A stretch of DNA of 64,000 bases. It comes from Kluyveromyces lactis (lineage: Eukaryota; Ascomycota; Saccharomycetes; Saccharomycetales; Saccharomycetaceae). The DNA is taken from positions 620,001-684,000 of the forward strand of contig NC_006041.1 in NCBI RefSeq assembly GCF_000002515.2, in the 5' to 3' direction. The notes beneath the pieces are model-generated. The model was not told where the DNA came from. It saw only the letters and a list, made by a program, of their open reading frames with translations, and ran no database searches. Shown piece after piece: positions 11,154-22,498 of the stretch (positions are counted from its first letter, which is position 1; each line of letters opens with the position of its first letter). The translations under genes were made by a program, and so were the position numbers.

Positions 11154-14100
11154 TTAATAAAATGGGGACCATCCCATGTAAATTGTCGCTAAATTTTGTT
11201 TGTCAGTAGCACTGGACAAAAGCTCCTGAACAATTGCTTCAACGCTCAAACCGTCTCCATATAACTTACTTTCAACTCCCTTTAGTGCTCTTATGGATTC
11301 ATCATTATTATTATCTTCTTCTAAAAGCTCGCTGAAATCTGCATCGGAAACACTAATTTCCTCCTCATCATAATCACCAGTAAACTTTGCTTGCAATCTT
11401 TGCTTCTTCAAGGGAGTCATCTTCCATGAATATAATGGGTCCCATTTCAGAACATTTAGAACACATAATAATCGCTCTTTCTCGTCTTGTAACACCTTAA
11501 ATACTCTTTCGCAGTTATTTCTAAACAAACCTTCGATACCTGCTACGCCAAATCCGTCTACAATATCCCTTGTTAGTCTAAAGGGAACCAGTTCCGGTAT
11601 TGGCAATAGCTTTCCCTGATCAAATGCCACTCCAAGATCAATATGAATGGGTTCACCGGTTTTTATATCAATCAAAATATTATTAAGATGCCTGTCTCCC
11701 AAGCCTAACAGATATCCGACAATCGATGATGTTACCACGCTCTTAGTATATCTGTTCCTACTTTCATACCAATCATGTGCATGCACGAAAGATTGAAAGA
11801 AGAAGCGTCTTAACTGAGGCTTAATTTTCTCCGTAATTCGACTGAATGTAAGTACTCTTTCCTCAACACTGTGATTCTGAGCGGCTTTCATCGTTTTTCT
11901 AGCTTTATCGAAACTGATTTCATCGTTACAATGCAAATTCAATAAAATATCATGCAAAGACATGGAATTTGCAACAAACTCAATCAACCCCGCGCGTGGA
12001 CCAAGGGGGATTACCTCATAGGTTCTAACGCTTAAATTTTGCTTTCTAGTTGTCTTATTAGCCTTTAGTATCTTGTTCACTTGTTTGAAAACCTGTTCCA
12101 TAATTGCATCCTGTCTGAGGTCATCATTGCTACCTTTTAAAAGAACACGATGTCTGGTCCCGTCTGATACTGTAAAAGTTGCAATTTTTGGAAGTGACAG
12201 ACCAGATGAAGAAATGAGTACTTTGGGATCAATACTTGAAATATAGCTGCGTCCCTCACGGCGTCCATCCTGTGAGCATGTGATTTTGACTGGCAGTGTA
12301 GGCAGAGGTAAATGTACTTTCGGTAAGGTTTCTAACCAGTACTTTCCAATATTTAGTGTGTCCAGTTGTAAAAACTTCATTTTAGGAGGAATTTTATGAC
12401 AAGCTAAAGCAACAGACATGGAACAAAACGCTTGAACAGGACGAGTAAATTGTGAACCATATCGGCCACTATCGTACATGTCCAGAGCAGCAATTATTTT
12501 ATTAACCACTTCAACCCTTGATTTGGTTACTGGGTCAATTACTTTGGACTCCGAATCTTGAAGGCTCATCGAGATCAACGGATAAAGAGTTTCGTACGGC
12601 AACTTATATAGCATTCGTTTCAGTGTTAACTGTAAGGTGTCTTGAAATGGTGAAACTGAATCAGCCAGTTTAGAAGCCATTTGACTCACCCAAGGTAAGA
12701 ACTTAAAGCTTGGAACTGTACCAATTTCCTTTTGTAGTTTAGAATTTATAATGTCATCAGTAGAATACGAAAACCATAGGCTGCAAAATTTATCGACGAC
12801 TTCAGCATCTCTAGAGTTAGAGTGTACCAAAGTCGTTAGAAAGAAGTGCAGGGCCTGAGATACAAACGCGATTCTTGAAGAGGATATTTTGTTGTATCTA
12901 TCTTTGTCATGATGGTTTTGCAAAGATAATCTATTATGGTGTCTTTTGGCCTCTTTACGTTCCGCATCACGCAGTTTAGGGTTTTTGTAAATGCTGGAAA
13001 TTTCTTGGAGCTGGTTGCTTGCCTTTGCAATTTTTTGCTTCAAGTATAGAAGTTCCCCTTCATCTACCTTCTGACTTTGTTTATAGCAAAACTCAGCATA
13101 TGTATAACATATAGAAGACCGGAGGTTGGGTTCATTAATGTTCAAGACGTCACGTTCATAATATAAAATGTGATCATTAAAAATGACATCAGGACTCCTG
13201 TGCCTAGAAAAGGATGACCATTCTACTAATTGGCTATCAACAACAGCATCCGGCATCAGAATATCCTGAACATCTGCAAGACTTACATTCTCGACATTCA
13301 CCGCAGTAAGATTTGTTTGGAGTAAATCTTCTAACATATTGATTGCCATTGCAGATTCTTTGTTCGCCCAAAGCATCCTGGCAGATTCAACGGTTGATAT
13401 TCTTTTGCAGAACAATGTAATTGTGTCAGAGGGACCAATTGCTGGATTATTTGTAATATCGTCGACAGCTGCTTCGAGAGTCATTACAATATTAATCAAA
13501 TCTTGAAATCTTCCTTGATCTCTACAAAATGTAGAGGCATGAACCAGATTTAAGATTTTTGCCAGCTGAAGAGTGAAATTAGATCCTGGAGCATGTTCGA
13601 TGACAGAGGTATTATTAATTTTTGACTCGATGAAAAAATGCCTACTCCAATGTAAAATATCGAAAACGTTTTCGGGAAGATAGTCTGCATTAAGGGTGTC
13701 ATGGACACGTAAATTGTTCAATGTTGTAAGAGTATTCATATCTGCGGATCCCAATTTTTTTAATGAAACGAGTAGACCTAAGGATTCCATAGTTTCGAGG
13801 TTTAGTTGAGAATTCTTAAGTAAAGATCCACCGTCCATCACCTTTAAAATGTGATCATCAAATGAAAAAAAATCAGGGATTTCTTTTACATCCTTAAGAA
13901 TGCTGAATGCAGACTTGGCAAATGAATCTCTTGCTTCTGGAATTGGCAAATCCCATTTATTTAGTTTCAGAGCCCATGAATATTGATTTGCAGAAAGCAG
14001 TGGATTTTCGAAGTTACTATCTAGCATCGTTGCCAAACCTGTAAAGCCATTCGATGATGTGACTGAAGCAAACTCATGCAAGCATGAGGAGTCCTTATTT

Positions 14101-17100
14101 CTTAGCCCCTCTTCAAACCGACCATTACTCAATGCAAAATTGGTGTATGAATTAAATTTTGTTTTAGAAATCAAGGTCAGAGAAGATGCTAGTGAAGATG
14201 ATAATGGAAGTCCATAAAAGAGATCCTTTTCGTCAATTTTGGAATATATTTGATACAGTAATTCATAATCCAACATTTTTCCAGTGCAGTATTCTCCATA
14301 AAATTCTTCATATATCATGAGGGACCAAATCTCTGATCCGAGAGAGAGCATAATGGGTATCACAGGCTGGAGTTTAATTTTGTCATAAACATAAAGTGCA
14401 TTTTGTACACCGTTCAATGCCATTCCTCTAATAATAGAGAATACTTTCGTGATAACTTCCATTTTCAACGTACGATCCTCTGTCTTAAAAATTTCATCTG
14501 CTCTATTCAAGATATCGGAGAGGAAAGAGCTGCGTTGCTTAGGGAAACTTACAAGCAGTATTTTAATTAGCTGTGATATGATAGCCGAATGAAGGAACGC
14601 AGTATTATCACACAGCAACGCTAAAATTCTGAAAGAAGGGAATTTTTCAACAATCACAAGTAAGATATTGCATATAAAGGCGGAAATCCACTTTTGATAG
14701 TGACAAGATCTGTCAGTGAAAGTCAGGGTTAAGAAGGTTTCACCCAGTTTAATATTGAGCATACCATGACAGTTCTCAAATTTTTCCCAGCTTATATCAG
14801 TTAAGTTTTTTAAATTCACCAAGGAAGAGTAACTGTCAGAACTGATTTCTGCTAGGACAGATTCATCCTGTAAGATAATCGACTGGATATGATCAAGCAG
14901 AAAACGCAGGCTTATATCGTCTGCTTTCTGATATTGTACCCATAAAATTTGCAGTAGACCAGATATACCAGATTCCAAGTCAAGTGTGGAACAATGATGT
15001 GGAATTATGTGATCGTAAGGCCTTGTATAAACAATTTCACCTAGAATATTTCCAAGCCACCTTCTGAATTTATCGGAAACTCTTGCATTATCTCGCGGTA
15101 TAGATATCAAATTCTGAATAGTAGTGGGAGAGATTAAATTTGCGTCGAACGACCCATCATAATCAAAATTATCAAATAGGTCAGATAAAAGAGAGACCGA
15201 AGTTCGGTCGACTTCCTGGAATTTGAAGACTTGTGCAATATCATTCCATCCGAAAGAGTTTGTTTCTAGGGTTAATAACGCATAACAGGTAGCATACAGC
15301 TGTTTGCCATCAGAAACACAAAAGTTGAACAGAACTGGATTCACTTTAGGGAATAACGTTTTTTTGACATTTGAATCAGTTACAGTAAAGCAGAATCTCA
15401 TGAGTTCTGTCAATGATCGGGCAACATCCATTTTATTGTTCGCGGAAAACTCAAGTAAATCCAATATGAAACCATACACTTCTGAAAAAATGTCGGCGTT
15501 GAATAAAAACTTCGATAGTTCCAACAGGAAAAAATCGATATCTTTGAACAAAGTTAGCTTATGCTCAAAAAATAATACTAATAATTTTATTTGCCTTAAC
15601 ACACGAATTTTTTGATCAATTAGTACGCAGTTTTGTAAATCCATAACAAGTCTTTGTATCACATATTCAAAGCTTCTTCCATCATCAATATCAGTAAAAA
15701 CATTCTTTTTCAACACTTTATAGACAATTGGAAAGGCAATTGCAACATTATCATTCAGCTGCATACAGTTCGATGAATTATAATGCAGCATGTTTGTGAA
15801 TCGGCTCGAATTGAAAATTTTACACCAAAAGGTCAACGAAGTAGCAAGGTTGGAGAGATCTGATAACTTGATAAAGTAGTAAATGACGTCATCCAAATTA
15901 ATAGTGAGAACGTTTGGGAATTTTCGGCCTAACAGGTCCGCGGCTATATCAAAGATGAGGTCTTTCACGCCTGAATCAACATATGATAAGGCAATAGTAG
16001 GAGCTATGTATTTAGTAAGAAGCGCCTCTTGTTTCAAGTTCAGTAATTTCTTTAGATGGTCTATAATGTAATAGTAGGTTGATGATTTTGCGAAGAAAAA
16101 ACTCGTTAGCTCCATTTGATATCTGATACAAAACTCGTCAAACTCAAACTCAAAAAGTTCCACTTTCCATATGCTCGGTTCATATATCTTGGATTTGGCA
16201 GACTTTGTAAACCACTGGTCTATAATAAAATATCTGCATTGATGAAAGAGATCTTGTTTAGAACAAAGGCCATAAAAAGTTGAGATCGTATCCAAACTTT
16301 TTTCAACATATAAGAGAAGATGAGAGAAGTTTGTGTTATCTAACAGATGTAAGATAGAGTTGAGCAAATAAAACTCATTGATAAGGGATAATTTCGTACA
16401 TGTCAACGAAAAAAATGCAGCAGTTTCAACCGACTCTTGAGGAGGATTGAATCTCTGAAGTAGTTCTTTGAATAATATACGTTGATTAGTAACACCAACC
16501 CTTTTGACATAGGTTCCGAGCAGAGATACTACCCTGTTCGTCAAGTATTTCGGCAACCTAGTAATGCAACCACTGAGTATCTTGAACACTCTTTGTTTGC
16601 CTCCAGATATGGAACTATTGGAGAGGTTGTACTTTTCCAATAAAAGAGTCATAAAACGAGCGAGCTCATATAAAGCTTCCACACCGCTGAACGATGATTC
16701 GTCATATTGTGTCACAATCCAATCAAAAATGTCATTGCAGTCGGCAGTCAGAACTTGACTTCGATCTTCCATAACCCAGTATTTTGATATTCCTTCAAGA
16801 TATCTTGTCAGTAATTTCATTGAGGTCGAAGATGTGTCAAAGCTTGGAGCTAATAGTGAGGAACCCAAGAATTGAGTTAGTCTTTCAAGGCTGGCAGTTG
16901 GAATTTCATTTTCATTGTTTTCCAGATATGTAATCAAATTCGGCAATGTTCTGTTCAGCATTGGCAATGATAACTTTTTCGAATAAAGAATAAATGATGA
17001 TAAAGGATCAAATGCTTTTGATACTGAATGTACTTGTAGTGCGAACTCAAAACCTATTTCTATCATTTCGGAAATAGGGATGCTTCCTGCTTCAGGCTTT

Positions 17101-19439
17101 GCATGGTGACTTAAAAATTCATCCTGATGTGAAGTCTGCTGAGTATGTTCTGCAAGCCTCTGCATAAAGGTTGATAAAACTTTCTCTGTTGGTAAAATAT
17201 CCATAATGATGTGTCGAAGTAAAGAATCTTTGAGTGAAATCATGCCTTCCATTACCGAGAAAATCTGAGCGTTCTGACCAAAATCGATAACCGAGGATGA
17301 TAAAAGGAATATCTCTTTAAATCTTGACAAGTAGTCGGTGTAGTTTCTTTGGCCAACGAGACTTTCGATGGTACGGAGCACCTGGATTGCCCTATCAATG
17401 AAAGTAGCTGAAATTGCACTTTCATCAATTAAATCAAAAAGTTTGTACATGAACCTCACACGTTCGGCTTCTTCGCAGAAAACAGGAGCAAACTTTTGCT
17501 TTCGCAGTTCAATCGTTCTAATTGTTAAGGAGAAGCCAGTTATACTTGCCCTTTCCTCAGACAAACCCATCCATGTGTCATGAAATAAAGATGGCCTACT
17601 ATATTCGAAAGTGGGGAAAGTAGTATGCGTGCAGCCGCATAACCAGGATGCAAATACGTAAAAGTGCGTTTCCGACACAACCAGAGTAAAAAGCTGATCC
17701 CACCTAGCGTATAGCCAAGAAAAAACGTACGTAATCGGACTTTTAACGGTCTGAAAGGTTTTTGCATAATAGTGAAGATGCATCCAAAATTTGAAAGATT
17801 CATTACAAACTAATGCAGGGCCATTTACATCAGATAACAAATACAGATCTGACATTTGCTGTAGCACACTCTTGTCTTTAATTGGTTCTAACTGAAATTC
17901 AATTAATTTGTAGAGTAAACTACAAGCAGTTTTGCACCCGTTACTTGTTTTCAAAAGGGGTACACACATCTTAAACAGTCGTATTTCCTCTTCCGGACTG
18001 AATGAATTTTTGCTCTGAGAGCACATCGGAATGAAACAACTGAGACATAATAACATGAATCTAACATCTTGGGAGCACCGAAACAATTCCTCTTTCAAAT
18101 GAGACAACTCAATGTTACTACAGTCAAAAATTGAAAGATAAAGCAATCCAATATGCAAACCGGTTGTCTTGATTTTGATAGAATCACTATCAATGCAATT
18201 ACAAAGGAAATCGTCGTATGTCAATGAATCCTTTAACATATGGGCGAATGTATCCTTTACTTTTCTTCTCTTAAAAAGTAGTGAACCTCCGGCTAAAGAA
18301 CTCTCTTTATATTCTAGGAATTGGTAATTAGCTTTCAGCATCATTGTCAGAGACAGAGCATAAAGCCATATATCTTCTAGACAATTCTTTTCATTCTGGC
18401 AAATATCAGAAAAGCTATACCAATTGAATTTTGAAGATGCAGGACCATCTATGAAGGTAACACAGTCTAGTGTGAACTTTGTATGATCGTATTGTTTCAA
18501 CGAATGAATCAAATAGTCTTGAAGCGCAGGGAGCAATTTCTCTTTGTTAACATATGACTGATCCTTGTCCTCGCCTACAATTATCGGAGTTTTATTGTAC
18601 AGCACTTCTGATATCATCAAATTGAATCTCGCGATCTCCCCTATATTATTTTCATTGGTTAATTTAATTCTTAGTAGATGCTTAATTGTGTAATAGCTAA
18701 GATTTATCACGTCCTGAAATCTTATCAGATGTAGTCTTAATATAGCTGAATTGACCAATGTTAGTATGGTTCTTGTATTAGTGTTTTCCTTTGTTATCAA
18801 AGTAAGATATTTGATTGTCATTCTTACGACAGGAGTAGCAATGTCCTCAATTCCTATTGTGTCGATTTGAAAGAGCTCTAGTAATGTTTGGAGAAGGTTC
18901 GCTATTATTTTATCATTATATGAAACATCAAGATGGTATGTTACTGCATCGCTGATATCATGGGAAAGTGAAATCCATTGGTGCAATTCAAAATTGCATT
19001 GAAAAACAGGGGAACCACATAGAGCCACAAGAGAGTAAGTTAGGTGATCTGCCACGGATGTGATCAGTGATCTTGAACGTGGTCTAGTCATCAATTCAAA
19101 TAACGTCATAGATAACAGTTTGATATGTTTAGGTTTGAATCTTTCACAATTTCTTTCCACAAACAACCTTAAAGTGTAAGCGGCAGAGCCCAATCTGTTC
19201 TCGTATAGTTCTATCCTAGCATCCTTGCCATTCTCTAATCTGGTTTTTTCATATCTAGTCTTTTCGGACTCTATAATGGTTATAATAGCATCCAATATGG
19301 GAGAGAACGCTTTCACGGGAACCTCAGTTGGTGAGGTTTTCAACAGTAAATTTAGATTATCGAGAGAATCATTACGAGTCTTCAATTTTAGAGATGACAG
19401 TCCTGTTACGATGACAGACACCTCAAAGCTAAAGCTCAT
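11154..19439 (-). CDS. TEL1: ATM-family checkpoint kinase Tel1
   Basis: Encodes 2761 aa, close to the roughly 2787 aa of S. cerevisiae Tel1, and is uninterrupted. The N terminus carries the TAN motif (GLSSLKLKTRNDSLDNL), which is specific to Tel1/ATM. A long helical-repeat region and the FAT domain follow. The PI3K-like kinase domain is intact: the GSNDDLRQDA nucleotide-binding region, the catalytic loop GLGDRHLNNILID, and the DLG metal-binding motif in HIDLGVAFDQG. The protein ends with a FATC domain, IYMGWSPFY. Tel1 is recruited by the MRX complex to DNA ends, signals double-strand breaks and maintains telomere length. It corresponds to YBL088C and precedes RPL23, as expected. Confidence 0.98.
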   Translation of the reverse strand: MSFSFEVSVIVTGLSSLKLKTRNDSLDNLNLLLKTSPTEVPVKAFSPILDAIITIIESEKTRYEKTRLENGKDARIELYENRLGSAAYTLRLFVERNCERFKPKHIKLLSMTLFELMTRPRSRSLITSVADHLTYSLVALCGSPVFQCNFELHQWISLSHDISDAVTYHLDVSYNDKIIANLLQTLLELFQIDTIGIEDIATPVVRMTIKYLTLITKENTNTRTILTLVNSAILRLHLIRFQDVINLSYYTIKHLLRIKLTNENNIGEIARFNLMISEVLYNKTPIIVGEDKDQSYVNKEKLLPALQDYLIHSLKQYDHTKFTLDCVTFIDGPASSKFNWYSFSDICQNEKNCLEDIWLYALSLTMMLKANYQFLEYKESSLAGGSLLFKRRKVKDTFAHMLKDSLTYDDFLCNCIDSDSIKIKTTGLHIGLLYLSIFDCSNIELSHLKEELFRCSQDVRFMLLCLSCFIPMCSQSKNSFSPEEEIRLFKMCVPLLKTSNGCKTACSLLYKLIEFQLEPIKDKSVLQQMSDLYLLSDVNGPALVCNESFKFWMHLHYYAKTFQTVKSPITYVFSWLYARWDQLFTLVVSETHFYVFASWLCGCTHTTFPTFEYSRPSLFHDTWMGLSEERASITGFSLTIRTIELRKQKFAPVFCEEAERVRFMYKLFDLIDESAISATFIDRAIQVLRTIESLVGQRNYTDYLSRFKEIFLLSSSVIDFGQNAQIFSVMEGMISLKDSLLRHIIMDILPTEKVLSTFMQRLAEHTQQTSHQDEFLSHHAKPEAGSIPISEMIEIGFEFALQVHSVSKAFDPLSSFILYSKKLSLPMLNRTLPNLITYLENNENEIPTASLERLTQFLGSSLLAPSFDTSSTSMKLLTRYLEGISKYWVMEDRSQVLTADCNDIFDWIVTQYDESSFSGVEALYELARFMTLLLEKYNLSNSSISGGKQRVFKILSGCITRLPKYLTNRVVSLLGTYVKRVGVTNQRILFKELLQRFNPPQESVETAAFFSLTCTKLSLINEFYLLNSILHLLDNTNFSHLLLYVEKSLDTISTFYGLCSKQDLFHQCRYFIIDQWFTKSAKSKIYEPSIWKVELFEFEFDEFCIRYQMELTSFFFAKSSTYYYIIDHLKKLLNLKQEALLTKYIAPTIALSYVDSGVKDLIFDIAADLLGRKFPNVLTINLDDVIYYFIKLSDLSNLATSLTFWCKIFNSSRFTNMLHYNSSNCMQLNDNVAIAFPIVYKVLKKNVFTDIDDGRSFEYVIQRLVMDLQNCVLIDQKIRVLRQIKLLVLFFEHKLTLFKDIDFFLLELSKFLFNADIFSEVYGFILDLLEFSANNKMDVARSLTELMRFCFTVTDSNVKKTLFPKVNPVLFNFCVSDGKQLYATCYALLTLETNSFGWNDIAQVFKFQEVDRTSVSLLSDLFDNFDYDGSFDANLISPTTIQNLISIPRDNARVSDKFRRWLGNILGEIVYTRPYDHIIPHHCSTLDLESGISGLLQILWVQYQKADDISLRFLLDHIQSIILQDESVLAEISSDSYSSLVNLKNLTDISWEKFENCHGMLNIKLGETFLTLTFTDRSCHYQKWISAFICNILLVIVEKFPSFRILALLCDNTAFLHSAIISQLIKILLVSFPKQRSSFLSDILNRADEIFKTEDRTLKMEVITKVFSIIRGMALNGVQNALYVYDKIKLQPVIPIMLSLGSEIWSLMIYEEFYGEYCTGKMLDYELLYQIYSKIDEKDLFYGLPLSSSLASSLTLISKTKFNSYTNFALSNGRFEEGLRNKDSSCLHEFASVTSSNGFTGLATMLDSNFENPLLSANQYSWALKLNKWDLPIPEARDSFAKSAFSILKDVKEIPDFFSFDDHILKVMDGGSLLKNSQLNLETMESLGLLVSLKKLGSADMNTLTTLNNLRVHDTLNADYLPENVFDILHWSRHFFIESKINNTSVIEHAPGSNFTLQLAKILNLVHASTFCRDQGRFQDLINIVMTLEAAVDDITNNPAIGPSDTITLFCKRISTVESARMLWANKESAMAINMLEDLLQTNLTAVNVENVSLADVQDILMPDAVVDSQLVEWSSFSRHRSPDVIFNDHILYYERDVLNINEPNLRSSICYTYAEFCYKQSQKVDEGELLYLKQKIAKASNQLQEISSIYKNPKLRDAERKEAKRHHNRLSLQNHHDKDRYNKISSSRIAFVSQALHFFLTTLVHSNSRDAEVVDKFCSLWFSYSTDDIINSKLQKEIGTVPSFKFLPWVSQMASKLADSVSPFQDTLQLTLKRMLYKLPYETLYPLISMSLQDSESKVIDPVTKSRVEVVNKIIAALDMYDSGRYGSQFTRPVQAFCSMSVALACHKIPPKMKFLQLDTLNIGKYWLETLPKVHLPLPTLPVKITCSQDGRREGRSYISSIDPKVLISSSGLSLPKIATFTVSDGTRHRVLLKGSNDDLRQDAIMEQVFKQVNKILKANKTTRKQNLSVRTYEVIPLGPRAGLIEFVANSMSLHDILLNLHCNDEISFDKARKTMKAAQNHSVEERVLTFSRITEKIKPQLRRFFFQSFVHAHDWYESRNRYTKSVVTSSIVGYLLGLGDRHLNNILIDIKTGEPIHIDLGVAFDQGKLLPIPELVPFRLTRDIVDGFGVAGIEGLFRNNCERVFKVLQDEKERLLCVLNVLKWDPLYSWKMTPLKKQRLQAKFTGDYDEEEISVSDADFSELLEEDNNNDESIRALKGVESKLYGDGLSVEAIVQELLSSATDKQNLATIYMGWSPFY

Positions 19440-19748
19440 TAGTTATGTAACGAAGACATTTGTTGCAGTTTATCTTCAATATAACGTTCGGTTCTCTCTT
19501 TCTATAGACAGACGTTTATCTTTGATATTTCTTTATTTACATTATTTGCATTATTTCATGCAAATGTAAAGTTAGGAAAAACTGTAAATAGACGTGGTAA
19601 TGAGATATCTCACAGTTAAAACCGTATTGAAATGCAGAAGCTTTGAGAATACCTTTAACTAATACTCCAGATTTATTCGATCTAAATATTGTTTAAATTT
19701 ACACATATAATGACTATTATTTTTTAAGTAAAGTTGGATAGGGTTAAT
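19440..19748. other. TEL1 upstream / RPL23 downstream intergenic region
   Basis: A 309-bp AT-rich gap between two leftward genes. It should contain the TEL1 promoter and the RPL23 3' end. No distinctive motif was seen. Confidence 0.45.
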
Positions 19749-20671
19749 TTAAACAACAACACCAGAGTTGGAAGCAATTCTTGGCCACAAGTCGGCACAT
19801 TCCTTACCGACTGGACCAGTAACAGCGGAACCCTTCATTTCACCCTTAGGGTTAGCAATGACACCGGCATTGTCTTCGAAGTACAAGAAGACACCGTCCT
19901 TTCTTCTCCAAGCCTTGGATTGTCTGACAACGATAGCTGGCATAACCTTCTTTCTCAATTCAGGCTTACCCTTCTTGACAGTAGCCATAACCATATCACC
20001 TAGAGATGCAGCTGGCAATCTGTTCAATCTTGAACCAGAACCCTTGACGGCCATGATGTACAAGTTTCTAGCACCAGAATTGTCAGCACAATTCATAATG
20101 GCACCAGTTGGTAGACCTAACTGTTAAAATAAAATTGACAACACCCATTCCTTAAGAATGAATGTATTCATAAAATTTGTTAGTAAAATAGTTCATATAT
20201 TTGAATTCAAACTGCGAGGGACATCACATCGAGACTAGTCATCAAGTTCTTTTGCACCTCATAATATCAATTATTTGGTAACACAGTTGATTCATGAAAA
20301 TAAAAGCACTTAAACCTGATAGTGTTGAAAGTTGAAAGTTTCAGGATCATTTAGCTAAACGTCGTTGATGGTATAGTTGCATGTTCAGTATATCGCGAGT
20401 CGGTTTTTTTCTTCATTTTCTTGGGGTTACATATTCCCATTCAGTTTTGACTATTCTTCACTCGAGTTGGATGGGTCACATATTTTCAAGACTCTATTCT
20501 AACACCCGACCTAATCTGTCTCTCATGACGTTTTATTCGTGTTATGATTCGCTAATCTCTCTGGTATCCCGCCTATCTGCTTCGCTTTTGAGTTTGCTTA
20601 TTCGTTCAAATAAAACGTTTCTAACATACAGAAATTCTGAATTTAGTACCTTGAGCACCGTTACCTGACAT
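19749..20671 (-). CDS. RPL23: 60S ribosomal protein L23 (uL14), spliced
   Basis: Two exons: 20630-20671 (42 nt, encoding [14 protein letters not shown]) and 19749-20120 (372 nt). Together they give 137 aa, the exact length of yeast Rpl23. Exon 2 opens with [22 protein letters not shown] and continues through the conserved [26 protein letters not shown] region to the C terminus NSGVVV. uL14 lies at the subunit interface of the large ribosomal subunit. The codons are strongly biased. S. cerevisiae has two copies (YBL087C and YER117W) from the genome duplication; here there is one, adjacent to both TEL1 and SLX8. Two tandem Rap1-type sites lie upstream. Confidence 0.97.
20121..20629 (-). other. 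RPL23: RPL23 intron (509 nt)
   Basis: On the minus strand it starts GTATGT (plus 20624-20629), has a perfect TACTAAC branch site (plus 20179-20185) and ends TTAACAG at plus 20121. The intron falls after codon 14 (phase 0), the position I recall for yeast RPL23 genes. I saw no snoRNA-like boxes inside. Confidence 0.92.
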
Positions 20672-21390
20672 CTTTGTTGTTTATTGGTGTGGATTGGTTA
20701 ATGAGTTAGAATCTGAAATAAAGCAGAACGTACACAAATCAAGCCTTTGTTAATAACTATCTTACTCCATCGAATTCAACCAATGGCTTGAAAATTATCA
20801 AAACCTGTAATCTGATATTCTCACCAGTCCATAATGACAAACTCAAGGAGCTTTCAATTCTGGATAGCTCTGTACTGTGTTTCTGTGGGAGCAAAAAAAT
20901 AAGCCCAATGCTGCCTAAAACGGCAATCGTGTTAGTATTTTTAAAAGAAATAGGAATACAATGTGCGTGGGGAGGTGTATGGGTTCGTTGCCATATGGTG
21001 TACTGGTGTATGGGTCCGAATGAAAAAGGAAAGAGTTAGGACAGTCACACCTATGGTTTCCCTCTGTGTTCAATATAAGCAATCAAGAACCAAAATATTC
21101 CATTGAGGTTAGAGACATTTGGAATCATACACATCAAAAATTCAGCTACCAAAGACTTAAAATCATTAGACGAATGATCCAACGGGTTTCTGAAGTATAG
21201 AAAATTCTATCATACTATAAATTTGGCCATATCTCACTACCACTGGTATACTCAGTGCCTTTTTTTTTAAGTTTAAATCCATACTTCTGATACTTTTTTA
21301 CTCTTTACCTGAAGAGAGTCATCGGCGTATTAATAAGGGTAGTTAATGTCCAGACTGTATTAAGTGTTCTTACAAATAAATCAACTTGGA
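20672..21390. promoter_or_regulatory. Divergent promoter region RPL23/SLX8
   Basis: A 719-bp region with both promoters. It contains two Rap1-type sites serving RPL23 and a T-rich stretch (about 21260-21300) closer to SLX8. No gene was found. Confidence 0.55.
20974..21015 (-). promoter_or_regulatory. Tandem Rap1-type sites of RPL23
   Basis: The 11-bp word GGTGTATGGGT occurs at 20974-20984 and again at 21005-21015, in the same orientation 31 bp apart. Read on the minus strand both are ACCCATACACC, a good Rap1 match. Closely paired Rap1 sites some 300-350 bp upstream of the ATG are the classic layout of yeast ribosomal protein promoters. Confidence 0.75.
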
Positions 21391-22230
21391 ATGGTGAATG
21401 AAGATGACAGTCTTCGGGTAGTTAGTTCTTCTGATACTACGGATCAGTTACAGCTGGTACCTGGTCTTTCTATGGGACAGAGCACTGTCCGCACTGGTGA
21501 GGATGAGGATGAACGAATAGTTACAGGGCGCAGGCGCCACGAATTGCAAGAGTCCGAAACTGATATCGAAGAAGAAGAAGAAGAACTACGAAGGAAGTCG
21601 AGACGAATAAGTCGGACGTCCATCGTAAGTATTGATGATGCAGACATACTTTCAGAAACACAACATGTCACTGAAATAGGCGACACTACAGAGCAGAGCA
21701 ATCTCGCCACCGCACCGCCCCAAGAGGTATCTGATAATGAAGAGCCTGCAATCATTTCTACTGCAGATTATGGAGTGGCGTACCAAAATGTGCAAGACCA
21801 ATCAGCAGAAGCACAAGACCAAGAAGAAGAAGAAGAAGAAGAAGAACTGCACGAGGCCGTTGGAGAAGGCGATGACGATGACATCAAAGTACTCACGGAA
21901 GAGGAACAGATTAAAGCACAGCAGGTTATTGAGATAGATGATGAAGACGAGACTGAAGGCCACAAGTCTGGTAAGGATATGTCAGAGACACCCTTAGAGA
22001 CGAAAAAAGCGGCTGATTACGTCTGTCCCATTTGCATGGAACCTCCAGAAGCGGCTTTAGTAACCAAGTGCGGACATGTTTTTTGCACTACATGTCTGTA
22101 CGGTATGGTGAATAGTTCCAAAGGTAACGGTAGACGGAACGGTTTATGTGCCTTGTGCAGAGAAAACGTCAAACTCCAAGATCTTAGATTAATCGTCATG
22201 AGGAAAAACCGGATCCGAAAACCAAACTAA
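21391..22230 (+). CDS. SLX8: SUMO-targeted ubiquitin ligase subunit Slx8
   Basis: Encodes 279 aa from the ATG at 21391; the frame opens earlier at 21364 only with GTG. The N-terminal two thirds is acidic and low in complexity, with two GAA-codon runs (near 21568 and 21822). It contains short hydrophobic segments next to acidic residues, such as DIKVLTEEE and VIEIDDEDE, which look like SUMO-interacting motifs. A C-terminal RING finger follows (CPICMEPPEAALVTKCGHVFC, then CLYGM and CALCRENV). With Slx5 this ligase ubiquitinates SUMO-modified proteins and protects genome stability. In S. cerevisiae it is YER116C, next to RPL23B (YER117W), which agrees with the context here. Length matches the 274-aa relative. 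Confidence 0.93.
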   Translation: MVNEDDSLRVVSSSDTTDQLQLVPGLSMGQSTVRTGEDEDERIVTGRRRHELQESETDIEEEEEELRRKSRRISRTSIVSIDDADILSETQHVTEIGDTTEQSNLATAPPQEVSDNEEPAIISTADYGVAYQNVQDQSAEAQDQEEEEEEEELHEAVGEGDDDDIKVLTEEEQIKAQQVIEIDDEDETEGHKSGKDMSETPLETKKAADYVCPICMEPPEAALVTKCGHVFCTTCLYGMVNSSKGNGRRNGLCALCRENVKLQDLRLIVMRKNRIRKPN

Positions 22231-22325
22231 TAAATACCTAATGAGACTATACATAGGAGCAATGAATTTACATAATACTGTCGCTGTTGCAATTTTTCAG
22301 CCTTTCAACTTTTTAAGCGATGACA

Positions 22326-22334
22326 GTCACAAAA
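22326..22334 (+). promoter_or_regulatory. Middle sporulation element (Ndt80-type) before SPR6
   Basis: GTCACAAAA matches the Ndt80 consensus gNCRCAAAW at every position. It lies 165 bp before the first ATG of the SPR6 candidate, a plausible promoter distance for a sporulation-induced gene. A nine-base degenerate site can occur by chance. Confidence 0.4.
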
Positions 22335-22498
22335 AAATCATCAGACATAAATGCACTTCAATCAAGGTACCTCTCAATGGCAGTAGAACAATGGAGTGTG
22401 TGTATAAAAAAGGAGACAGAACCTTAACAGTATACCCTTTTTTTCCCAAGAAATAACCCTTCGTTATAGCCATATATATATTTATTTATTTATTTATT